NCBI GenBank assembly: GCA_027485995.1 | Contig: JAIXPW010000249.1 | Coordinates: forward strand, 1-45,307 | Direction: 5' to 3' | Origin: Verrucomicrobiaceae bacterium | Lineage (GTDB): Bacteria; Verrucomicrobiota; Verrucomicrobiia; Verrucomicrobiales; Akkermansiaceae | Length of the DNA stretch: 45,307 nt | Shown here: in pieces, positions 22,812-30,470 of the stretch | Layout: each line of letters begins with the position of its first letter | How positions within the stretch are numbered: position 1 is the first letter of the stretch | The notes under the pieces: generated by a model | Told to the model about the DNA's origin: nothing | Seen by the model: only the letters and a program-made list of their open reading frames with translations | Databases searched by the model: none | Program-made: the position numbers and the translations under genes

Positions 22812-24662
22812 TCAGTGCTCCTTGACGGAGGGGGCATAGGGCGAGTTTTCACCTGCGGGCGGATAGAACTCGGCCATCCTGGCCAAGAAGTCATCGATGA
22901 AGACCTGCATCAGGCCGATGGACTTCTTGATGCGGCTGTTCAGGTAGCTGTAGATGAACAGGGCGGGGATCGCGACGACCAGACCCACCACCGTGGCGAG
23001 AAGGGCGGAGGCGATTCCGGGCGCGATCGAGTTCACATTCACCTCTCCGGATTTCGCGATGATGGCGAAGGTGATCATCACGCCCACCACCGTGCCGAGC
23101 AGTCCAACATAAGGGCCGCCGGCGATGCTGATGGTGAGATAGACGAGACCGTCGGTGAGACGATGATTCTCTTCGACCAGTCCGGCATCGAGCGAGGCCC
23201 GGATGGCGTGGATCGATCGACCGGAAAGACCTTTCGTGCGATCCTTGTCCCGTGCCAGACGATGGCGGATCTCGTCGGAACCGATGTGATAAAGATGGTA
23301 GAGGGGGGATTTCTCGATGAGAGCGCGCTTCGAGGGCTCGACTGACCCACCGAGGCTGCCATGGTTGAATTCGCTCCCATGGTCGAGCGCAGTCAGGTCG
23401 GCCGAGAGGGTTTTCCACTTTTTCAGGAACTCCCTGGTGCCCTTGTCGATCGAGTTGAGGTAGGCGAACTTGCGGATGGCGACGGTCCAGCCGATGACGA
23501 TCATGATGGCGCAGATCCCGATGGCGATCCAGCCGTCGAACATCATGTTGCGGGCAATGTCGCCAAAGAGCGAAAGGTGCTCGACAAGGACGCTCTTCGG
23601 CTCGCTCCCCTCTCCTTCCACTCCACCCAGTGCCACCAGCTTCGCGGCGCCATCGCTGGTTCCCTGGCTGGTCGCGGCGAACTTGATCCACCCGAGCGGG
23701 CGCGCCACGTTCGAGATCTGGAGTTCATCCAGATCCCCGGTGAACCTGACGGCGGTTCCAGAGTCCCCGCCAATCAGGATCGGAGCCGTGCTCGCTGGAA
23801 GAGCCTTGGCCAGGGTCGAGACCTGGGTTCCATTGACGAAAAGCTTGAGGCCACCACCCTCGGAAACGACCGCCAGGTGGCTCCAGGCTCCTGCGGCCAC
23901 CGCTGGCGCGGGATTGCTGCGGGAGTCGCCGAGTTCGAGGAACGGCACTCCGTTGTCGAGCAGCAGCCGGAAGCCCTCGCCACGGCTGAGGACCACGGTC
24001 TGAGGGGAAAGGCTGGAGGGCTTGAGCCAGAGGGAAAGGGTGAGCGCCTGTCCGGCCTTCCACTCGAGGCTGGACGAATTGGGAACGCTGAGCGGCTCCC
24101 CTCCGGCGAGACGCAGACCGCCACCGATGATCGCCCCCTCGCCGATGACTCCCGCGTTCGAGGCATTGTTGGCATTGCGGGTGGAGTCGGAGGGATTCGA
24201 GGATCCAGGAGTGAAATGATAGGCGAGTGCCGTGTCAGAATCAAAGGCCTCCGACGCAGCGGGCGCGGGCACCTTGGACGACTCACTACTTCCATAGTAG
24301 AGGGACACCTTGGTTCCGGCTCCGGATTTCAAGGAGGGCACCCTGACCCAGACGAAGGCCTCGTTCAGCAGTCCGTCGTAGGTCTCGATCTGATGGGCGA
24401 GAAGGGTCTTGCCGTCTTCGGCGATGAAGCGGATGTCGGCTCCATTTTCCGCCGCGCTGGCGAACTGGAAATTTCCATCGTGAAGCCGCACCAGCACCAG
24501 GGAGTCACCAATCGGATCAGCGATTGAAGAGGCATCCAGGGTGAGGGTCTGGCGCTGGGTCCAGGCCTCGTTCCACCAGTTGGCCTCCGCCGCTTGAAGG
24601 TGGGCCGTGGCGAGCAGTCCGAGAAGCGGAATGAGGGCGCGGGAGTTTGCGTGTCGGGTCAT
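22812..24662 (-). CDS. DUF2341-LamG-ExbB fusion: motor subunit with ligand-binding-like ectodomain
   Basis: A 616-residue protein. It has a signal peptide (1-24), then a DUF2341 domain (~28-140) opening with 'WWNEAWTQRQTLTLD' and containing 'VWVRVPSL' and 'VSLYYGS'. A LamG/concanavalin-like beta-sandwich follows at ~145-330 ('LTLSLWLKPSSLSPQTVVLSRG' and 'GDLDELQISNVARPLGWI'). The ExbB core has three membrane helices near 376-396, 507-537 and 547-576, almost identical to the core at 1780-3342. DUF2341 next to MotA/TolQ/ExbB cores is a known arrangement. The periplasmic LamG fold suggests binding of glycan or protein, perhaps TpsA or peptidoglycan. It is the second gene of the TpsB-TpsA operon, 24 bases after tpsB. 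Confidence 0.9.
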   Translation of the reverse strand: MTRHANSRALIPLLGLLATAHLQAAEANWWNEAWTQRQTLTLDASSIADPIGDSLVLVRLHDGNFQFASAAENGADIRFIAEDGKTLLAHQIETYDGLLNEAFVWVRVPSLKSGAGTKVSLYYGSSESSKVPAPAASEAFDSDTALAYHFTPGSSNPSDSTRNANNASNAGVIGEGAIIGGGLRLAGGEPLSVPNSSSLEWKAGQALTLSLWLKPSSLSPQTVVLSRGEGFRLLLDNGVPFLELGDSRSNPAPAVAAGAWSHLAVVSEGGGLKLFVNGTQVSTLAKALPASTAPILIGGDSGTAVRFTGDLDELQISNVARPLGWIKFAATSQGTSDGAAKLVALGGVEGEGSEPKSVLVEHLSLFGDIARNMMFDGWIAIGICAIMIVIGWTVAIRKFAYLNSIDKGTREFLKKWKTLSADLTALDHGSEFNHGSLGGSVEPSKRALIEKSPLYHLYHIGSDEIRHRLARDKDRTKGLSGRSIHAIRASLDAGLVEENHRLTDGLVYLTISIAGGPYVGLLGTVVGVMITFAIIAKSGEVNVNSIAPGIASALLATVVGLVVAIPALFIYSYLNSRIKKSIGLMQVFIDDFLARMAEFYPPAGENSPYAPSVKEH

Positions 24663-24686
24663 GTCGGATATGGGTCGCGTCGGGTG

Positions 24687-26315
24687 TCAGAAGTCGCCCC
24701 AAAGGCGGAATGTGTAGGAAAGGGAGAGTGGCAGTCCGCTGTCACGGCGGGCCACCGGAAGGCCGGCATCGAGCGAGCCGTTGAAGTGATCGAACAGGCG
24801 TCCACGGGTCCCAACGCCCACGCTGGCCAAAGTGGAGCCCGAGTCCTGTCCGGGCAGCGGCTTCTGGAGACTCAGCAATCCGCCTTCGACAAAGGCATAG
24901 ACACGCCAGTCATCCTCGGCATCGCTCCCTTTCCCCAGCAGCGAGGGGCTGCGCAGCTCGAGGGTGGCGAACACCCCACCGTCCCCCAGCGCTTCGGACT
25001 CAAGATAGCCGCGGACGTTTCCGAGACCACCGCCGGCGATCTGCTCGCTGTTGATGAGGGGCTGACTGGAGGCCTGGCCCTGGACTTTTGCAAAAGCTTG
25101 GAGCCCGTGTGGCAGCTCGTGGGTGTGGGAGAGATCCCCCCGGAAATAGAAGAAACCTCCGTCCGCTCCCGAACGCTTGTTGTCGAACTCGGTGGCCGAA
25201 CTCCCCATGCCGCGAAGGTGAAAGGTCACTCCGCCATTGAACTCCGTCGTGCTGTCCGCCCCTTTCCAGCCGGCGCTGTAAAGCAGGTTGAAAGGATAGT
25301 AGGCGATCGGGGTGACGACCGTTGACGTTCCGGCGGTGAGGTCCTCATCGAAGTGCTTGTAGTCGAGCCCGAAGCTCAGCGACTGATAGAAACCCTTTCC
25401 TGCCGGAAGGTTCTTCAGCAGGCGCAGGCCGACAATCTCCCCGCGCCCCGCCACGGCCAGTCCTCCAAGCGTGGAAACATTGCTGTCCTGCTTGGTGCCT
25501 TGGAGCATCAAGCTGAGGCCTTCGATCGCCGGAATCGGAGCGATGTAGTAGCCGGAGTAAACCTGGGCATCCTCAAGGTTTTCGGGGGCGATCTGAAAGT
25601 TGAATCCCAGCGCGTGACCCATCTGCCAGAGATTTCCATAGCTCAGCGCGCCGTTGAGACGCAGTTCGGAGGTGTTCGGACTGTAACGGTTGTTCAGTTC
25701 GAGACTGCCGTGGAAGGGCAGTTCGTCCTTCACGTTGAGGTCGATATCGACCGTTCCCGGAACCACTCCGGGACGCAGCGCAGGCACGACGTCGCGCCCG
25801 GCCAGTTGGTTCATGGCGATGACATCCCGCTGGACCTTGTTGAAATCCACGATCGCGCCCTCGGCCATGGAAGGTGCCATCTTCTTCAAGGCGGAGGGAG
25901 ACGTGTAGCGCCCACCCTTCACCCGGAGCCGGCCCACGGGGTTCTCCGCCACCTCCAGCGTCACCACCCCACGCTTGATCTGCTGGACCGGAATCTGCAC
26001 GGAGACCGCCTGATAGCCCTTGTCCCGATAGGCCTTCTCCAGCGCGGCGCGGGCGCGATCCACATCGGAGGGCAGGCGACCGGGCCCGAGAAACGGATAC
26101 ACGATCTCCCCAATCTCCGCTGCCGTGAGGGCCTTCGATCCGTGGACCTGAAAGGCACGAAGGTACATGGGACGGGGAGTTGCCGCTGGTTCGGCAGTCG
26201 GCTGCTCCTGGGCCTGCAATGGTCCGATGGTGAGAAGGCCCAACAGCCAACATGCGCGGCCGGCCCGGAAGGACCGACCACGCACTTGGGAACAAGCCAC
26301 TATCGGCAATGGCAT
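24687..26315 (-). CDS. TpsB outer-membrane transporter (FhaC/ShlB/HecB family)
   Basis: The two-partner secretion transporter for TpsA. ATG 26315 (542 residues) was preferred over 26387: it leaves a plausible signal peptide (RACWLLGLLTIGPLQA/Q) and has AGGG about 8 bases upstream, one of the few Shine-Dalgarno-like sites here. Numbering from 26315, a Pro-rich stretch precedes the POTRA part at ~50-195 ('FQVHGSKALTAAEIGEIV', 'AYRDKGYQAVSVQIP'). A 16-strand barrel follows, with the VRGY motif of loop L6 at ~434-437. The C-terminus 'LSYTFRLWGDF' ends in Phe. It is the first gene of the seven-gene operon ending in tpsA. The promoter should lie between the terminator at 26404 and 26315; no clear boxes were seen. 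Confidence 0.92.
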   Translation of the reverse strand: MPLPIVACSQVRGRSFRAGRACWLLGLLTIGPLQAQEQPTAEPAATPRPMYLRAFQVHGSKALTAAEIGEIVYPFLGPGRLPSDVDRARAALEKAYRDKGYQAVSVQIPVQQIKRGVVTLEVAENPVGRLRVKGGRYTSPSALKKMAPSMAEGAIVDFNKVQRDVIAMNQLAGRDVVPALRPGVVPGTVDIDLNVKDELPFHGSLELNNRYSPNTSELRLNGALSYGNLWQMGHALGFNFQIAPENLEDAQVYSGYYIAPIPAIEGLSLMLQGTKQDSNVSTLGGLAVAGRGEIVGLRLLKNLPAGKGFYQSLSFGLDYKHFDEDLTAGTSTVVTPIAYYPFNLLYSAGWKGADSTTEFNGGVTFHLRGMGSSATEFDNKRSGADGGFFYFRGDLSHTHELPHGLQAFAKVQGQASSQPLINSEQIAGGGLGNVRGYLESEALGDGGVFATLELRSPSLLGKGSDAEDDWRVYAFVEGGLLSLQKPLPGQDSGSTLASVGVGTRGRLFDHFNGSLDAGLPVARRDSGLPLSLSYTFRLWGDF

Positions 26316-26403
26316 TCTAATCCCTGAAGACAGGGCCTTGCGGTCGTCCGCCGAGGCATCCTGCATCGCTTGGAAGAAATCCGTCATTCAATGCTCATGG
26401 GGG

Positions 26404-26438
26404 AAAAAGTCCCACCGGCCGGAACTTCGGCCGGTGGG
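26404..26438 (-). terminator. Rho-independent terminator after the solute-binding-like gene
   Basis: An 11-bp GC-rich stem (26411-26421 with 26428-26438, loop of 6) is followed on the minus strand by ACTTTTTCCC. It lies 33 bases after the stop at 26471 and cleanly separates this gene pair from the tpsB operon. Confidence 0.9.
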
Positions 26439-26470
26439 CTGTTAGATCACACACACTCACAAGAAACCTA

Positions 26471-27781
26471 TCAGCGGGGAGTCACCGGACCGCCGTCAGC
26501 CGTGCGCACCACATTGAGCGTGCTCTCAATGATGCCGCCGCCGTTGGTGGCGTCCACGGTCTTGATCTGGTTGGCAAGCGCCGTGGCAAAACTGGCCGCC
26601 GTGCCGGTCAATCCGGACTGGGGACGAAGGATGCGGTTGTAGAGCCAGGCGGTGTAAGTGCCATTGCGAACGTTGGTGGTAGTCAGATCAACGCCGTTGA
26701 ACTTGATCGCCACCCCGCCGAAGGGCGTCACGCGGGTGCTCGCGTCTGAAGGTGTGACGTAGCCGACGTAGTAACCGGCGGTTGCAGTCGGGAAAAGAAA
26801 CTGACCCTCACCATACTTGCCCTTTGCCGCATCGAGGGAAAGGGTGGCCGTCAGATACTCGGCCAGGTTCGCACCCGAGGTATGACCGCCGCTGCCCAGC
26901 GGGCTGTAGATGCCGTTGACGGTTTCAGCAGGCCACGGAACGTGGGATCCGACAACGCCACCATTGAGAGGTGAACCGGTCGGAGCAGTGGAATAGGTGG
27001 ACTTCCAAACCTTGACCGCACTGGTGGTGCCGAGCCCAATCTCCGTGTAGGCACCGAAGCGCTGGCCGGCATCGGTGTTTCGTCCGAGGGCGTAGACGAT
27101 CTTGTTCTGATCCCCATTGGTGTAGTTTCCAGTGAAGAGGGACAGCTTGACCGCTCCAGTGGTGTAAAGCTGCTGGGCGAGCTGATTGGTGATGTTCAGG
27201 CCGGAGGGGAAACCCGGGCTGCCATAGAAGCCAAGCGGGCTGACCCCGACGACTTCCTCGTCCACCGGATTGTAGGTCACTCCCTGATAGGTGCCGTTGA
27301 AGGGCGAAGTGGACTGGAAGTTGGTGGAAAGACCGAAGTTCGCCGTGCTGACCTCGTAGTCGGTGTTGAGCACCGCGGAACCCGAGTTCGGGTCAATGAC
27401 CGTCCCGGTGTTGCTGGCGGCGGTGGTGACGACGAATCGCTGCGGCGTGTTGCCGGCAACAGCCGAGATACCGGCAAGCGCACCGGAGAACGAGACCTTG
27501 ATGACCACGGTCTGGCTGTTGAAGGTGCCGCGCCAGGCTCCGAAGTTCGAGCTTGTGGGGATGCTGCTGACAGCACCGCTGCTGCCCGTGCCGGAGACAA
27601 AGCCGCCGACTCCATGATAGTTCCAGGTGTTGCCGTTCGCTCCGAGAATGTGGGCGATGGCGTTCTGGGTGGCGGTACGGTCGCCGTTGGAGCCGACGAT
27701 GCGGATCACGGTCTGACCGGAGGCGATGCCGGAGGCGGAGAGGACGAGTGCCGCGAGGGCGGTGGATTTCAAGAGTTTCAT
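26471..27781 (-). CDS. Secreted solute-binding-like protein (PstS/PBP-like fold)
   Basis: A 436-residue protein with a signal peptide (MKLLKSTALAALVLSASGIASG/Q). The mature protein opens with 'VIRIVGSNGDRTATQNAI', like the first strand and helix of PstS-type binding proteins. Later it has 'ITNQLAQQLYTTGAVKLSLFTG' and 'YALGRNTDAGQR', comparable to the ligand-contacting 'R..SGT' region. It is Ser/Thr/Gly-rich, with no lipobox and no ABC transporter genes nearby. It is probably secreted or periplasmic and may bind an anion or another ligand; this is inferred from fold-like patterns only. It follows the gene at 27836-28984 by 54 bases and is closed by the terminator at 26404-26438. The two are probably one operon. 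Confidence 0.65.
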   Translation of the reverse strand: MKLLKSTALAALVLSASGIASGQTVIRIVGSNGDRTATQNAIAHILGANGNTWNYHGVGGFVSGTGSSGAVSSIPTSSNFGAWRGTFNSQTVVIKVSFSGALAGISAVAGNTPQRFVVTTAASNTGTVIDPNSGSAVLNTDYEVSTANFGLSTNFQSTSPFNGTYQGVTYNPVDEEVVGVSPLGFYGSPGFPSGLNITNQLAQQLYTTGAVKLSLFTGNYTNGDQNKIVYALGRNTDAGQRFGAYTEIGLGTTSAVKVWKSTYSTAPTGSPLNGGVVGSHVPWPAETVNGIYSPLGSGGHTSGANLAEYLTATLSLDAAKGKYGEGQFLFPTATAGYYVGYVTPSDASTRVTPFGGVAIKFNGVDLTTTNVRNGTYTAWLYNRILRPQSGLTGTAASFATALANQIKTVDATNGGGIIESTLNVVRTADGGPVTPR

Positions 27782-27835
27782 GGGATTGGAAATAGGTTGA
27801 GTTATCTTTGAGTGATGGCTTGGAAGGAATGGGAT

Positions 27836-28984
27836 TCAGGGAACGACACGCACCCGATAGAATCCCTTCGGCTTGGACCGTCTGTCCTCGTCCGTATCGG
27901 TGAAGTTCAGTGGAGTGGCAGTCGGTCCCGCCGAATGGAAGCTGATCGGCAGCCAGTTCTGCAGGTCCTCGGAGAACTCCACGTGGTAGAGCTTGTCCGC
28001 CGCCGTGTTCGCCGTGATCACGGCCTCTGTCTCGGAATTGGAGAAGCTCAAGACCTTCAGGAAGTCACTTGCATCGGTGGGACTTGTGCCGGCCTTGAGC
28101 TCGGCGAGATCGGTGTAGCCGTCGCCATCGGTATCCTGACTGGGAGAAATCTCAGTCCGTAGCGAGAAGCTGAGCACGCCGGAATCATTGATGGTGAAGG
28201 TGCCCAGACGGGTGACTCCGGACGCATTGAACTGGTAAAAATCCAGCTCGGTTCCGGAGGTCCCACCGCCGAAGTCACCCTCGATCGTCCCGTTCTTGTT
28301 GTCCCACTGGCTGAATCCGCCAAACTGGGTGGTTCCAGCGGTGATGGGGCTGGCAGCACCATCCTCACCGCCCTTCGAGCGGGTATCCGCCTGGGTGCTG
28401 TACTTTGAGAACTGCGCCTGATTCGGGTCTTGAACGGTCGCGACGGCGCTGTTGGCGGTGGCCTGTGAACCGCGATAGCCGTAAATGCCGCTTGCCACGG
28501 CCGAGATCCAACTGGACGTGGCGGCACGCGCCTGGAGGTTCAGAACGGGCCAAGGTGTGCTGGGAAGGTCAGTTGAGACGCGTTCCCGGGTGGCATACAC
28601 CACCGGTTCGGCAGTCGTGGCCACACGGGATCCAATCACACTCCAGTGCAGGTCGGTCCGAGTGTTCCAGGAACCGCCAAAGGTCGCGGTGAGGTCGGCG
28701 TCGATCGCTCCAAGCCCGCTGACCGCGAAGGAGCCACCGGATTTGAAAAGGGTGTCCTGGCCGATCTTCACCAGGTAGGACTTGCCCTTGCCCGGATCTT
28801 CATCGGCCCGGAAGGCGAGGAAGATGTCCCCTTCGGCAGGATTGGGAACCGTGACTGCCCGTGATTCGGAGGCAAAGGCGATCAGGGCGACGGCCACCGC
28901 AAGGGACGACGAACCCAGCGACTGGGCGATCAACCCAGAGGGGTTCTTGGTTTTTCTAAAGTTCATAAAATGGTATAGTTTCAT
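27836..28984 (-). CDS. Secreted protein with thrombospondin type 3-like loop and FYR C-terminal module
   Basis: A 382-residue protein with a hydrophobic signal segment (~20-43, ending SRA/VTV); MNF at residue 7 is an alternative start. The N-terminal domain begins 'PNPAEGDIFLAFRADEDPGKGKS', a pattern I know from secreted proteins of this phylum but cannot name. A calcium-binding-like loop (DTDGDGYTDLAELKAGTSPTD) follows at ~285-310. The C-terminal module has 'YHVEFSEDLQNWLPI' and ends KGFYRVRVVP. The same module type closes the proteins at 2-916 and 36187-40491. It is probably exported and surface-linked or extracellular. It is the first gene of a pair with the solute-binding-like gene, with a long leader upstream. 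Confidence 0.7.
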   Translation of the reverse strand: MKLYHFMNFRKTKNPSGLIAQSLGSSSLAVAVALIAFASESRAVTVPNPAEGDIFLAFRADEDPGKGKSYLVKIGQDTLFKSGGSFAVSGLGAIDADLTATFGGSWNTRTDLHWSVIGSRVATTAEPVVYATRERVSTDLPSTPWPVLNLQARAATSSWISAVASGIYGYRGSQATANSAVATVQDPNQAQFSKYSTQADTRSKGGEDGAASPITAGTTQFGGFSQWDNKNGTIEGDFGGGTSGTELDFYQFNASGVTRLGTFTINDSGVLSFSLRTEISPSQDTDGDGYTDLAELKAGTSPTDASDFLKVLSFSNSETEAVITANTAADKLYHVEFSEDLQNWLPISFHSAGPTATPLNFTDTDEDRRSKPKGFYRVRVVP

Positions 28985-29368
28985 TTGCTGAAATGAGGCG
29001 GGGATTCAGGAAGGAAGAGAAAGGTCAGGGAGGTGGACCACCTGTTGAGAGGAAATCCAGAACCAGACACGTCGCGCCCCCGGATAGGGGGGCCGCGTCG
29101 AACCAACCGTGGAGCCCTCGTCGGGTTGTCCAGGCTCAAGCCAACATCCCAGGGCGTGGGTCAATCGGCGGAATGCTCAAGGTCAACAGCTCCTGGGTGT
29201 CAGGTCACTCGCCTCCGGCATCTTTGAAGCACCCTTACCAATCTCATCAAGTTAGTGTAGATTGCGGGCGACGGCGGCTTTCTAAGCCAGTTTGAGCGCG
29301 AGTCAACCCGTTTTCGACAAAATTCCGAAATTTCTCCTACAAAATAGGAGGGATTCGTTTCCTGGGAT
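28985..29368. other. Gene-free region with possible structured leader and promoter
   Basis: No convincing gene is seen in these 384 bases. On the minus strand, upstream of the gene starting at 28984, there is a promoter-like TTGACT (29301-29306) with TAGAAA (29279-29284) 16 bases on. Next come paired segments CCCAGG/CCTGGG (near 29149 and 29192), then a GC-rich imperfect hairpin at ~29070-29100. A 13-bp palindrome AGGTGG-A-CCACCT lies at 29031-29043. This would give a leader of roughly 290 nt. A short inverted repeat CTCCTA/TAGGAG at 29334-29350 lies just after argA. No known riboswitch consensus was recognised. Confidence 0.45.
29279..29306 (-). promoter_or_regulatory. Candidate sigma-70-like promoter for the 28984-26471 gene pair
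   Basis: TTGACT (minus strand, 29306-29301) and TAGAAA (29284-29279) are separated by 16 bases. The first box matches five of six consensus bases and the second four of six. The predicted start near 29272 would give a leader of almost 290 nt. Confidence 0.35.
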
Positions 29369-30457
29369 TCAAAACCCGAAGCTCTTGAGGAAAACGAGGG
29401 AATCCCGGCCGCTGGCCTCGTACTGGTGGCGTCTCGGCACAGGAAGATCCGCCGGCGTCCCAAGGCTGTAGCCCAGTCGATCCCGGAAAAAATCCGCCGC
29501 ACGATTGGTGAGGGCGAAGACTCTCGGAATGGCACGCTCAACCGCAAGCTGCTCGGCATGGTGAACCAGCTCCACGCCATATCCCCTGCCCTCGTGGGCC
29601 TGCTTCACATACAGGCAGGCGATTTCCGCGCAGTGGTCGTCGGGATACTCGTGCAGGGCCACGCAGCCCACGACGTTGTCGTCGATTGAAATGACCGAGT
29701 AGTCCTCGATCTTCGCAAGGATGTCCTCGTAGTTCCGCGCCACCAGGCGGGTGCGACGCACGGAGCGGCCGATCATTCCCAACAGCTCGGGAATGTCCTC
29801 CTCACGCAGCGGACGGATTTCCCGATAGCTGTCGGCGTGGATCATGGTGCCGACGCCTTCGTTCGAGAAAAGTTCGTCCACCAGCACGCCCTGACGGCGA
29901 CCGTTGAGGACATGCACGCGAGGCACGCCACGAGCACAAGCTCTGGAGGCTGCTTCCAACAGCGAGCGGCCCTCGATGTCGGCGGCGTTGGCAGCAAGCG
30001 CGTCCGCCTCGGTCGCGCGGATCGCATGGACCGGCTGGCCTTCGATCAGAATCGCCTCTTCAAGCAGGGCGATGACTTTCGAAACGCCGAGTCCTAGTGC
30101 GTAATCCACCACGGCTGGATCAAGCGGGCCGGTGGCGGAGGCATCGACCACCGCCGACTGACCCCGTGCGAGGATTTCCTTCGTCTCGGCGATCGAGGCC
30201 GGATCGGAAATCGGCGACTTCACCCGCGCGGCCATGATTTCGCACTCGAGGGTCCAGTCGTACAGGTCCTTCAAGTCACCACCGAGCACGCCGAGCACGA
30301 GCTTCACACCGAGGTCTTCCAGCGCCGCGAGATCGAGCAGCGTTTCGGCCACGGCCGGCTCCGGCAGCAGTCCGGCTTCGATCAGAACCAAAAAGGTCCG
30401 ACCGCGGAACTGTGGGATGTATTGAAGGACTTCGCGAATGTCACCAAGCTGGGCCAC
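29369..30457 (-). CDS. argA: ArgA-like N-acetylglutamate synthase with shortened kinase-like domain
   Basis: A 362-residue protein (GTG start). The N-terminal amino-acid-kinase-like domain (~1-215) begins 'VLQYIPQFRGRTFLVLIEAG' and includes 'VPRVHVLNGRRQGVLVDELFSNEGVGTMI', the usual link to the acetyltransferase. The GNAT domain (~220-362) has 'EIRPLREEDIPELLGMI', 'EIACLYVKQAHEGRGYGVELV' (acetyl-CoA loop) and 'FALTNRAADFFRDRLGY'. It would make N-acetylglutamate for arginine synthesis. Classical ArgA is about 440 residues. Here the kinase-like domain has lost the Gly-rich 'GGE' type motif and is shorter, which may affect arginine feedback. It starts 13 bases after the lnt stop, so the two are probably co-transcribed. 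Confidence 0.82.
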   Translation of the reverse strand: MAQLGDIREVLQYIPQFRGRTFLVLIEAGLLPEPAVAETLLDLAALEDLGVKLVLGVLGGDLKDLYDWTLECEIMAARVKSPISDPASIAETKEILARGQSAVVDASATGPLDPAVVDYALGLGVSKVIALLEEAILIEGQPVHAIRATEADALAANAADIEGRSLLEAASRACARGVPRVHVLNGRRQGVLVDELFSNEGVGTMIHADSYREIRPLREEDIPELLGMIGRSVRRTRLVARNYEDILAKIEDYSVISIDDNVVGCVALHEYPDDHCAEIACLYVKQAHEGRGYGVELVHHAEQLAVERAIPRVFALTNRAADFFRDRLGYSLGTPADLPVPRRHQYEASGRDSLVFLKSFGF

Positions 30458-30470
30458 GGACGAAGATCTA

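Noticed and set aside
28990..29270. Possible SRP RNA, tmRNA, cobalamin or SAM riboswitch in the leader
   Set aside because: The conserved cores of these RNAs were looked for and not found. Only generic inverted repeats remain.
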